DNA of 7,685 nt from Thermomonas sp. GTDB taxonomy: Bacteria > Pseudomonadota > Gammaproteobacteria > Xanthomonadales > Xanthomonadaceae. Shown piece by piece: positions 1 through 5,216 of this stretch. Under the pieces are notes generated by a model, which saw only the letters and a program-made list of their open reading frames with translations, was not told the DNA's origin and searched no databases. Each line of letters opens with the position of its first letter. The first letter of the stretch is position 1. The translations under genes were made by a program, and so were the position numbers. The stretch covers positions 1 through 7,685 of the forward strand of contig JANJSW010000066.1 of the NCBI GenBank assembly GCA_024711415.1. Direction: 5' to 3'.

Positions 1-382
1 CGCGCACGGCCTCCACGTAGCGGGCGGTGATGGTGGCGGTGCCGCTGAGGGTCTGCAGGAAGTTCAGCGAGGCGCGCTCGGCGCTGACCAGCGCGCGGTT
101 GCGGCCGGCTAGGGTGGCGATGACCGTGCCCTTGGCGATGCGGTCGCCTTCGTCGCAGCGCCAGTCGATGCGCACGTCGGGATCCAGCGCGCGGTGGCAG
201 GCGTCGAACCACGGGCGCCCCGCGACCACGCAGTCCTCCTTGCACAGCAGATAGGCACTGTCGGGGCTGTCGTCCAGCAGTGCGGCAGTGGCATCGCCGG
301 GGCCGATGTCCTCGGCCAGCGCTGCCGCCACGTTGGCGGCAACCACCTCCGCTGGCGGCGGAACGCAGTGCGCGCGGCTCAT
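1..382 (-). CDS. nadC: Nicotinate-nucleotide pyrophosphorylase (quinolinate phosphoribosyltransferase), 5' part only
   Basis: The enzyme converts quinolinate and PRPP to nicotinate mononucleotide, CO2 and pyrophosphate in cytoplasmic de novo NAD synthesis. Only the first 127 codons are visible; the gene continues beyond base 1. Residues 24-32 read EDIGPGDAT, the N-terminal signature of NadC. Residues 102-115 read ERASLNFLQTLSGT, matching the ERTALNF-QTLSG block of the family, whose Arg and Glu lie in the active site. The N-terminal half of the family fold is therefore intact, and the catalytic barrel lies outside the window. The ATG at 382 overlaps the TGA of the upstream Trm112-like gene by four bases (ATGA), so translation is probably coupled and no separate promoter is needed. 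The identification is by recalled similarity to E. coli NadC; the fit is strong. Confidence 0.95.
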   Translation of the reverse strand, partial: MSRAHCVPPPAEVVAANVAAALAEDIGPGDATAALLDDSPDSAYLLCKEDCVVAGRPWFDACHRALDPDVRIDWRCDEGDRIAKGTVIATLAGRNRALVSAERASLNFLQTLSGTATITARYVEAVR

Positions 383-648
383 GCGGCGGGGAAGTCCGGC
401 ACCTGCGCCGTGGCCAGCGCTTCCTCGACCAGCAGCACCGGGATGCTGTCGTCGATGCGGTAGACCGTCTTGCGGTCGCGGGTCATCAGGGCGGCGCGCA
501 GCGGCTCCGCCTGCGGGCTGTCGTCGTCGCGCTTCACGCCGCCGCCGGCGATGGCGCGGTTGAGGGCGTCCAGCCCGGCTGCGTCCAGCAGCGAGAGCGG
601 CTGGCGGGTGGCGGGGCAGACCAGGATGTCGAGAAGCTTGCGATCCAT
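379..648 (-). CDS. Trm112/YcaR (UPF0434)-family small protein, zinc cysteines missing
   Basis: This is an 89-residue protein. It opens with MDRKLLDILVCP, nearly the same as the start of E. coli YcaR, and ends its conserved core with IDDSIPVLLVEEA, matching the family's DGIPVLL block. Trm112-type proteins are small partners of methyltransferases in archaea and eukaryotes; the bacterial role is poorly defined. Two things differ from E. coli YcaR. Only Cys11 of the zinc-binding cysteines is kept: the CPxC motif reads CPAT and the later cysteine position reads Thr. There is also an insertion of about 25 residues (roughly 22-50, rich in Ala, Asp and Gly) before the C-terminal block, explaining a length above the usual 60. 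No good Shine-Dalgarno precedes the ATG at 648, but the MDRKLLDIL match fixes the start. It is the first gene of a unit with nadC, overlapping it by 4 nt. Confidence 0.88.
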   Translation of the reverse strand: MDRKLLDILVCPATRQPLSLLDAAGLDALNRAIAGGGVKRDDDSPQAEPLRAALMTRDRKTVYRIDDSIPVLLVEEALATAQVPDFPAA

Positions 649-708
649 CGGCAGAGGCAACGGGAAACGGGGGCCGTTAGAATACGTCTTTAGCGACCGG
701 GGATTGTC
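649..708. promoter_or_regulatory. Divergent promoter region between the trm112-like gene and purE
   Basis: This 60-bp spacer must hold the signals for both purEK (rightward) and trm112-nadC (leftward). Rightward, TAGAAT at 678-683 matches the sigma-70 -10 consensus at five of six positions and lies 25 nt before the purE ATG, with no convincing -35. Leftward, TATTCT at 684-679 is a weaker -10 (four of six), and ATGACA at 710-705 is a five-of-six -35, but the 20-bp spacing is too long for a strong promoter. The two -10 candidates occupy almost the same bases on opposite strands. A short GGGG at 699-702 is the only ribosome-binding candidate for purE. I see no recognisable PurR-type palindrome. 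Confidence 0.4.
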
Positions 709-1215
709 ATGTCCGCAGCCAACAACGCCGCACCGCTGGTCGGCCTCGTCATGGGATCGCGCTCCGACTGGGAGACGATGCAACACGCTGCTTCGCGGCT
801 GGAAGCGCTGGGCGTGCCGCACGAGGTGCGGGTGGTGTCCGCCCACCGCACCCCCGACGTGCTGTTCTCCTATGCAGAGACCGCGGCCGCCCGTGGCCTG
901 CGCGCGATCATCGCCGGCGCCGGCGGGGCCGCCCACCTGCCGGGCATGCTCGCCTCCAAGACCGCCGTGCCGGTGTTGGGTGTGCCGGTGCAGAGCAAGG
1001 CGCTGAACGGCATGGATTCGCTGCTGTCGATCGTGCAGATGCCGGCGGGCATCCCGGTGGCCACCTTCGCCATCGGCAATGCCGGCGCGGCGAACGCGGC
1101 GCTGTTCGCGGCGGCGATTCTGGCCGGCGAACATCCGTCGATCGCCGAGGCGCTGGCCGCGTTCCGTGCAAAACAGACCGAGGACGTCGTGGCCCACGAC
1201 GATCCGCGCCGATGA
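709..1215 (+). CDS. purE: N5-carboxyaminoimidazole ribonucleotide mutase, catalytic subunit PurE (class I)
   Basis: PurE converts N5-CAIR to CAIR in de novo purine synthesis, using the product of PurK. The 168-residue protein has the length of bacterial class I PurE. Residues 15-21 read MGSRSDW, the phosphate- and ribose-binding loop, and SAHRTP at 44-49 contains His46, equivalent to the catalytic histidine of E. coli PurE. The glycine-rich block [12 protein letters not shown] and the blocks [21 protein letters not shown] and [11 protein letters not shown] are all present, as expected for the octameric enzyme. The start at 709 aligns with the E. coli N-terminus with no extension. The TGA overlaps the purK ATG by four bases, so the two proteins are probably made in a coupled fashion from one message. 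Confidence 0.98.
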   Translation: MSAANNAAPLVGLVMGSRSDWETMQHAASRLEALGVPHEVRVVSAHRTPDVLFSYAETAAARGLRAIIAGAGGAAHLPGMLASKTAVPVLGVPVQSKALNGMDSLLSIVQMPAGIPVATFAIGNAGAANAALFAAAILAGEHPSIAEALAAFRAKQTEDVVAHDDPRR

Positions 1216-2369
1216 GCGAGCCGCGCGATTTGACCACCGTCGGCATCCTTGGCGGCGGCCAGCTGGCGCGCATGATGGCGCTGTCCGGCGCGCCGCTGGG
1301 GCTGCGCTTCCTGGTGCTGGACACGGTGGGCGACGCCTGCGCCGGCCAGTTCGCGCCGATGGTGGTGGGCGATTACACCGACCAGTCCGCGCTGGCGGAA
1401 TTCGCCGCCCGTGTGGACGTGGCGACCTTCGATTTCGAGAACGTGCCGGCGGAATCGGCGCAGTGGTTGACCGCGCGGGTACCGGTATTCCCGAACCCGC
1501 GCGCGCTGGCGACGGCGCAGGACCGGCTGGCCGAGAAGACCCTGTTCCGCGAGCAGGGCATCCCGGTGCCGCCGTTCGCCGCCATCGACACCCGCGAGCA
1601 GCTGCAGGCGGCGGTGGCGGAAATCGGCACCCCCTGCATCCTCAAGACCCGCCGGCTGGGCTACGACGGCAAGGGCCAGTTCCGCATCAAGTCGCCCGCC
1701 GATGTCGATGCCGCGTGGGACGCACTCGGCGCGCAGGCGGCGCGGGTGGGATTGATCCTCGAGGGTTTCGTCGCCTTCCAGCGCGAGCTTTCGGTGGTTG
1801 CTGTGCGTGGCCGCGACGGTGAATTCCGTGCCTGGCCGCTGACCGAGAACTGGCACGTCGACGGCGTGCTGTCCGCCAGTCTCGCCCCGGCGCAGGTCGA
1901 TGACGCATTGCGAGACACCGCGCTGGCGCACGCGCGCAAGCTGGCCGAGGCGCTGGACTACGTGGGCGTGTTCGCGCTGGAGCTGTTCTGCCGCGACGGC
2001 GAGCTGCTGGCCAACGAAATGGCGCCGCGCGTGCACAACTCCGGGCACTGGACCATCGAGGGCAGCGAGACCAGCCAGTTCCAGAACCATCTGCGCGCGG
2101 TGCTGGGAATGCCGCTCGGCGATACCCGCATGGTCGGCCACGCCTGCATGCTCAACTGGCTGGGCGAGATGCCGGATCCGGAACCGGTGTTACGCGAAGC
2201 GGGCGGGCACTGGCACGACTACGGCAAGGCGCCGCGGGAAGGGCGCAAGGTCGGGCACGCAACCCTGCGCGCGGACCACCGTCGGGAGCTGGCCGAAGCG
2301 TTGCGCCGCGTCGGTGATGCGCTGGGACGGCAGGCGCAGGTCGCGCCGGTGATCGACAGGCTGCTCTAG
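1212..2369 (+). CDS. purK: N5-carboxyaminoimidazole ribonucleotide synthase PurK (ATP-grasp)
   Basis: PurK uses ATP and bicarbonate to carboxylate AIR to N5-CAIR, which PurE then rearranges. The 385-residue protein has the three ATP-grasp parts. The N-terminal preATP domain has the [13 protein letters not shown] loop (residues 10-22). The central ATP-binding part has the glycine loop LGYDGKGQ (149-156), with Lys145 just upstream in KTRRLGYDG. The C-terminal part carries [13 protein letters not shown] starting at Glu269, the signature of the metal- and substrate-binding face in PurK. It is about 30 residues longer than E. coli PurK, mainly at the N- and C-termini. It is the second gene of the purEK operon, overlapping purE by 4 nt; it ends convergently to sodB. 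Confidence 0.98.
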   Translation: MSEPRDLTTVGILGGGQLARMMALSGAPLGLRFLVLDTVGDACAGQFAPMVVGDYTDQSALAEFAARVDVATFDFENVPAESAQWLTARVPVFPNPRALATAQDRLAEKTLFREQGIPVPPFAAIDTREQLQAAVAEIGTPCILKTRRLGYDGKGQFRIKSPADVDAAWDALGAQAARVGLILEGFVAFQRELSVVAVRGRDGEFRAWPLTENWHVDGVLSASLAPAQVDDALRDTALAHARKLAEALDYVGVFALELFCRDGELLANEMAPRVHNSGHWTIEGSETSQFQNHLRAVLGMPLGDTRMVGHACMLNWLGEMPDPEPVLREAGGHWHDYGKAPREGRKVGHATLRADHRRELAEALRRVGDALGRQAQVAPVIDRLL

Positions 2370-2435
2370 GCAGCAGCTTCTGCCGCGACCTGCATCCTGT
2401 GGTCGGGGCTGAAGCTTCTCCCGCACAGAAGTCCG

Positions 2436-2467
2436 CAAACGAAAACAGCCGGGTTGTCCCGGCCGTT
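2436..2467 (-). terminator. Intrinsic terminator of sodB, possibly bidirectional
   Basis: Read on the minus strand, AACGGCCGGG (2467-2458), loop ACAA, then CCCGGCTGTT (2453-2444) form a 10-bp stem with a single G-U wobble and a four-base loop. It is followed by a T-rich run, TTCGTTTG. It lies 24 nt beyond the sodB stop codon. On the plus strand the same stem, with one A-C mismatch, is followed by a weaker T-containing tail (CGTTCGTCTTG), so it may also stop purEK transcription 75 nt after the purK stop codon. Confidence 0.85.
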
Positions 2468-2490
2468 CGTCTTGTCGCGTGCCGCGCGGC

Positions 2491-3069
2491 TTACTTCATC
2501 TGCGCCGCGACGAAGTCCCAGTTCACCAGGCTCCAGAACGCCTCCACGTACTTCGGGCGGGCGTTGCGGTAGTCGATGTAGTAGGCGTGTTCCCACACGT
2601 CGCAGGTCAGCAGCGGGGTGTCTTCGCCGGTCAGCGGGGTGGCCGCGTTCGGCGTGCTCACCAGCGCCAGCGCGCCGTCCGGGCGCTGCACCAGCCAGGC
2701 CCAGCCGGAGCCGAAGGTGCCGATGGCGGTCTTGGTGAAGGCTTCCTTGAACGCCTCGAAGCTGCCGAACGCGGCGTTGATGGCGTCTGCCAGCTTGCCT
2801 TCCGGCGCGCCGCCGCCGGCCGGCTTCAGGCAGTTCCAGTAGAACGTGTGGTTCCACACCTGCGCGGCGTTGTTGAACATGCCGCCCTGCGACTTGCGGA
2901 TGATGTCTTCCAGCGACATGTCGGCGAACTCGGTGCCGGCGATCATGTTGTTGAGGTTGGTCACGTAGGCCTGGTGGTGCTTGCCGTAGTGGAAGTCGAT
3001 GGTCTCGGCCGAGATGTGCGGCTCGAGGGCGGTGCGGTCGTAGGGCAGGGCGGGCAGTTCGATGGCCAC
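2491..3069 (-). CDS. sodB: Superoxide dismutase [Fe], cytoplasmic
   Basis: The enzyme disproportionates superoxide to oxygen and hydrogen peroxide. The 192-residue protein has the metal ligands His27, His74, Asp157 and His161 in the blocks [23 protein letters not shown] and [11 protein letters not shown]. Gln70, next to the metal centre in AAQVWNH, is the position and residue typical of iron enzymes; manganese enzymes place the equivalent Gln in the C-terminal domain. There is no signal peptide, so the protein is cytoplasmic. I chose the GTG at 3069: it gives [11 protein letters not shown], the standard SodB N-terminus, and has AGGAG six bases upstream. An in-frame ATG at 3087 would add six residues and put that ribosome-binding site inside the gene. 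It is transcribed divergently from grxD and convergently with purK. The metal preference is inferred from sequence. Confidence 0.97.
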   Translation of the reverse strand: MAIELPALPYDRTALEPHISAETIDFHYGKHHQAYVTNLNNMIAGTEFADMSLEDIIRKSQGGMFNNAAQVWNHTFYWNCLKPAGGGAPEGKLADAINAAFGSFEAFKEAFTKTAIGTFGSGWAWLVQRPDGALALVSTPNAATPLTGEDTPLLTCDVWEHAYYIDYRNARPKYVEAFWSLVNWDFVAAQMK

Positions 3070-3202
3070 GGAAAGCTCCTGGTGCATGACGGATGGGGAT
3101 GCGGCCGGGGCCGCGCGAACAATTACAATCAGCGATTGTATCCCCCTCGTCCGTTGCCGCGCGGTGAAGCGCGCGGGCCACACCGTTGCAGGAGTTTTGC
3201 CA
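3070..3202. promoter_or_regulatory. Shared sodB/grxD divergent control region with a 17-bp dyad
   Basis: The 133-bp spacer contains a perfect inverted repeat, TACAATC-AGC-GATTGTA, at 3124-3140, in an otherwise very GC-rich stretch. Each arm contains TACAAT, a five-of-six match to the -10 consensus: 3124-3129 reading toward grxD and 3140-3135 reading toward sodB. No convincing -35 lies at the proper distance in either direction. The dyad may therefore be an operator, a pair of opposed -10 boxes, or both. GC-rich potential hairpins flank it at 3101-3114 (GCGGC/GCCGC) on the sodB side and at 3157-3176 (CCGCGC/GCGCGG) in the grxD leader. The grxD ribosome-binding site is AGGAG at 3190-3194, eight bases before its ATG. 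The dyad does not resemble a canonical Fur, FNR or IscR site. Confidence 0.55.
3076..3080 (-). promoter_or_regulatory. Ribosome-binding site that fixes the GTG start of sodB
   Basis: AGGAG on the minus strand (3080-3076) is followed by the six bases CTTTCC and then GTG at 3069. This spacing is near optimal and decides between the GTG and the upstream in-frame ATG at 3087. Confidence 0.85.
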
Positions 3203-3526
3203 ATGTCGTCCGTGGAAGAGCGCATCCGCGCCGAGCTCGAAGCCCATCCCATCGTATTGTTCATGAAGGGCACCGCGCTGTTCCCGATGTGCGGTTTTTC
3301 CAGCCGCGCGGTGCAGGCACTGAAGGCCGCGGGCGCCACCGACCTGCACACCGTCAACGTGCTGGAAGAGCCCGAGATCCGCGCCAACCTGCCGCGTTTT
3401 TCCGACTGGCCGACCTTCCCGCAGCTGTTCATCAACGGCGAACTGATCGGCGGTTGCGACATCACCGTGGAGCTGGCCGAATCCGGCGAACTGGCGCGCC
3501 TGGTCGCCGACGCGCGGAAGGCCTGA
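3203..3526 (+). CDS. grxD: Monothiol glutaredoxin, Grx4 family (CGFS type)
   Basis: Monothiol CGFS glutaredoxins bind a [2Fe-2S] cluster with glutathione and pass it on, often with BolA proteins, in cytoplasmic iron-sulfur metabolism. The 107-residue protein has MKGT at 21-24 (Lys22 contacts glutathione), the active site CGFS at 30-33, the cis-proline block [11 protein letters not shown] at 69-79 and GGCD at 83-86, all matching E. coli Grx4. It lacks the charged C-terminal tail of the E. coli protein, so it is slightly short. An in-frame upstream extension to 3062 is rejected because it overlaps sodB, lacks homology and ignores the AGGAG at 3190-3194. It is followed after 2 nt by the dehydrogenase-like gene and probably shares its transcript. 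Confidence 0.97.
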   Translation: MSSVEERIRAELEAHPIVLFMKGTALFPMCGFSSRAVQALKAAGATDLHTVNVLEEPEIRANLPRFSDWPTFPQLFINGELIGGCDITVELAESGELARLVADARKA

Positions 3527-3528
3527 GC

Positions 3529-4266
3529 ATGGCGGACGCATTGCAGGGGCGGGCGCTGGATGGGCGCATCGTGCTGGTGGCCGGCGCGGCCGGCGGGCTG
3601 GGATCCGCCGCGGCATTGGCCTGCGCGCAGGCCGGCGCCACGCTGGTGCTGCTGGGGCGGAAATTGGCCCCGCTCAACCGACTGTATGACGCGGTGAAAG
3701 CGGTCGGCCCGGAGCCGATCCTGTATCCGCTGGACCTGGAAGGCGCGTCGCCCGACGACTTCGACCAGCTGGGCCAGGCGATCGACGGGGAGTTCGGCCG
3801 CCTCGACGGGCTGCTGCACTGCGCCGCCGAGTTCAAGGGCCTGACGCCGCTGGCGCATACCGACCCGGCCAACTTCGCCCGCGACATCCACGTCGACCTG
3901 ACCGCGCGCTGGTGGCTCACCCAGGCTTGCCTGCCGCTGCTGGCGAAATCCGATGCCGGTGCGGCGGTGTTCGTGCTGGATGACCCGGCCCGCAGCGCCG
4001 GCGCGTTCTGGGGCGGCTACGGCATCGCCCAGGCTGGGCAGGCGGCATTGATCCGCATGCTGCAGGCGGAGCTGGGCGAACACGGCCCGCGCATCAGCGG
4101 CCTGCAACCCGGCCCGATGCGCACCAACCTGCGCGCCAAGGCCTACCAGGTCAATGCGGACCTGAAGGCGCGCCCGGCCGAACACTACGCTGCCGCCTGC
4201 GTGGAGCTGCTGTCGCCGGCGGGTGCGGCCTGGCGGGGCACGATCCGCGACGTCTCGTCGCGATAG
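3529..4266 (+). CDS. YciK-like short-chain dehydrogenase/reductase with altered catalytic residues
   Basis: The 245-residue protein has a Rossmann fold start, [11 protein letters not shown] (15-25), standing for the family's TGxxxGxG cofactor loop. GR at 43-44 at the end of the second strand often indicates NADP(H). The blocks [27 protein letters not shown] and [11 protein letters not shown] line up with E. coli YciK, its closest relative I can recall. The active site is unusual. Tyr164 is present, but the Lys of YxxxK is Gln168, the usual Ser region reads LDDPA (Asp151-Asp152), and the catalytic Asn position is Asp123. The first Thr of the cofactor loop is Ala18, and NNAG reads HCAA. A normal dehydrogenase reaction is therefore doubtful; it may bind a nucleotide or act otherwise. 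GGAAGG at 3516-3521, inside grxD, lies seven bases before the ATG. Function is not known. Confidence 0.88.
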   Translation: MADALQGRALDGRIVLVAGAAGGLGSAAALACAQAGATLVLLGRKLAPLNRLYDAVKAVGPEPILYPLDLEGASPDDFDQLGQAIDGEFGRLDGLLHCAAEFKGLTPLAHTDPANFARDIHVDLTARWWLTQACLPLLAKSDAGAAVFVLDDPARSAGAFWGGYGIAQAGQAALIRMLQAELGEHGPRISGLQPGPMRTNLRAKAYQVNADLKARPAEHYAAACVELLSPAGAAWRGTIRDVSSR

Positions 4267-4287
4267 TCGCGCCGTCGGTACCCACAC

Positions 4288-4309
4288 GGAGCCGGCGCCC
4301 GTCGGCTCC
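4288..4309 (+). other. Hairpin after the dehydrogenase-like gene, no U-tract
   Basis: GGAGCCG at 4288-4294 and CGGCTCC at 4303-4309 form a perfect 7-bp stem with an 8-base loop, 21 nt after the stop codon. No run of T follows, so it is not a typical intrinsic terminator; it could stabilise the 3' end of the grxD transcript or assist pausing. The remainder of the 123-bp gap up to 4389 shows only a weak AT-rich patch (CAATAT near 4353) and no clear promoter. Confidence 0.45.
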
Positions 4310-4389
4310 ATGGTCGAATGGCCCCACCGGGTCGCATCGCCGCCGCCCACGCAATATCCCCGCCATCGCCCGCGTGCGAGAATCCGCCG

Positions 4390-4983
4390 ATGACCATCGC
4401 CGCCGCCGCCCTGCTGCTGTTCTTCATCCTCGATCCACTGGGCAACATCCCGGTGTTCCTGGGCGTGCTCAAGGACCTGCCGCCGGCCCGCCAACGCAAG
4501 GTGCTGGCACGCGAGCTGCTGATCGCGCTGGTGGTGTTGATGCTGTTCCTGTGGGGCGGCCAGTACGCGCTGGAGCTGATGCACCTGCGGCAGGAATCGG
4601 TATCGATCGCCGGCGGCATCGTGTTGTTCCTGATCGGCCTGCGGATGATCTTCCCGACCGCCGACGGGGTGATGGGGGACGTGCCGGGCGGGGAGCCCTT
4701 CATCGTGCCGCTGGCGATCCCGATGATCGCCGGCCCGTCCGGCATGGCGGCGGTCATGCTGCTGGGCAGCCAGGAGCCCGACCGGATGGGCGACTGGATG
4801 CTGGCGCTGGTGCTGGCCTGGGGCGCCACCGCGGCGATCCTGTTTTCCGCCACCTGGCTGAAGAAGCTGCTGGGCACGCGCGTGCTCACCGCGGTCGAGC
4901 GCCTGATGGGCATGGTGATCGTGGCCATCTCGGTACAGATGCTGCTGGACGGCATCGCCTCCTACCTCCGCGCAGCCACCTGA
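4390..4983 (+). CDS. yhgN: MarC/YhgN-family inner membrane protein
   Basis: The 197-residue protein has the same length as E. coli YhgN and shares DPLGNIPVF (15-23), [47 protein letters not shown]-like LVLAWGAT and ERLMGM...QMLLDGI. About six membrane helices are visible, at roughly residues 3-25, 42-62, 70-90, 104-125, 135-157 and 170-193. The family has no established transport substrate; the MarC name comes from its genomic position near marRAB in E. coli and does not imply antibiotic resistance. An in-frame ATG at 4318 would add 24 residues of proline-rich sequence with no family match, so I chose the ATG at 4390, which starts directly on the first helix. Its ribosome-binding site is weak. 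It is separated from the dehydrogenase-like gene by 123 bp, so may have its own promoter. Confidence 0.93.
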   Translation: MTIAAAALLLFFILDPLGNIPVFLGVLKDLPPARQRKVLARELLIALVVLMLFLWGGQYALELMHLRQESVSIAGGIVLFLIGLRMIFPTADGVMGDVPGGEPFIVPLAIPMIAGPSGMAAVMLLGSQEPDRMGDWMLALVLAWGATAAILFSATWLKKLLGTRVLTAVERLMGMVIVAISVQMLLDGIASYLRAAT

Positions 4984-4984
4984 A

Positions 4985-5011
4985 CCACGCTGTGGGCCGC
5001 GCGGTGCGTGG
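4985..5011 (+). other. Hairpin just after yhgN
   Basis: CCACGC at 4985-4990 and GCGTGG at 5006-5011 form a perfect 6-bp stem around a 15-base GC-rich loop, beginning two bases after the yhgN stop codon. No T-run follows, so a terminator role is only tentative. Confidence 0.3.
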
Positions 5012-5025
5012 CTCTGGACAAGAAT

Positions 5026-5063
5026 GTGACGGGTAGTCACCTTGCGGTCATGGCGCGGTCATG
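5026..5063. promoter_or_regulatory. Repeat cluster upstream of the TonB-dependent receptor gene (possible operator)
   Basis: An inverted repeat, GTGAC-GGGTA-GTCAC, occupies 5026-5040. Three bases later comes a tandem direct repeat of GCGGTCATG at 5044-5052 and 5055-5063, with an 11-bp period, close to one helical turn. These lie 154-191 bp before the receptor start codon and just upstream of the most AT-rich patch of the gap, GTTAAACTTTGG at 5079-5090, where TAAACT (5081-5086) is a weak -10 candidate. The arrangement would suit a regulator bound on one face of the helix, but no known site is recognised. Downstream, 5104-5115 (CGCC/GGCG) and 5143-5156 (CCGTC/GACGG) are small potential hairpins in what would be a leader of roughly 120 nt. 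Confidence 0.4.
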
Positions 5064-5216
5064 TGGCCGGGCTACCGTGTTAAACTTTGGTGATCCCGTG
5101 CGTCGCCGTATGGCGGCGGGAGCCCCACGAAAATGCCGACAACCGTCGCTTGACGGGCGTGCCGGCAGCCGCCGTTCACAGCTCGTCGTCATTTCTCCAT
5201 CCTCAGAGGTCATACC

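Noticed and set aside
870..2141. Minus-strand open frame of 423 codons opposite purE and purK
   Set aside because: It is a shadow of two unmistakable genes. The His-, Arg- and Gln-rich product matches nothing and has no ribosome-binding site.
3124..3140. Reading the sodB/grxD dyad as a Fur box
   Set aside because: Placed against the 19-bp Fur consensus, the dyad matches at few positions, so a Fur assignment is not supported despite the iron-related neighbours.
2479..3528. Plus-strand open frame of 595 codons that joins the dehydrogenase-like protein to upstream sequence
   Set aside because: The upstream part is antisense to sodB and out of frame over grxD. The dehydrogenase-like gene starts at 3529 with GGAAGG seven bases before its ATG and a normal SDR N-terminus.
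4288..4309. Calling the hairpin after the dehydrogenase-like gene an intrinsic terminator
   Set aside because: The stem is good, but no T-run follows it on either strand; recorded as a hairpin only.
4318..4389. In-frame N-terminal extension of YhgN
   Set aside because: The 24 extra residues are proline- and alanine-rich, absent from E. coli YhgN, and the start at 4390 gives the same 197-residue length as that protein.
3070..5040. Minus-strand extension of the sodB frame to 849 codons
   Set aside because: Only the last 192 codons are SodB. The upstream part is antisense to grxD, the dehydrogenase-like gene and yhgN, and has no family resemblance. The GTG at 3069 with its AGGAG is the proper start.
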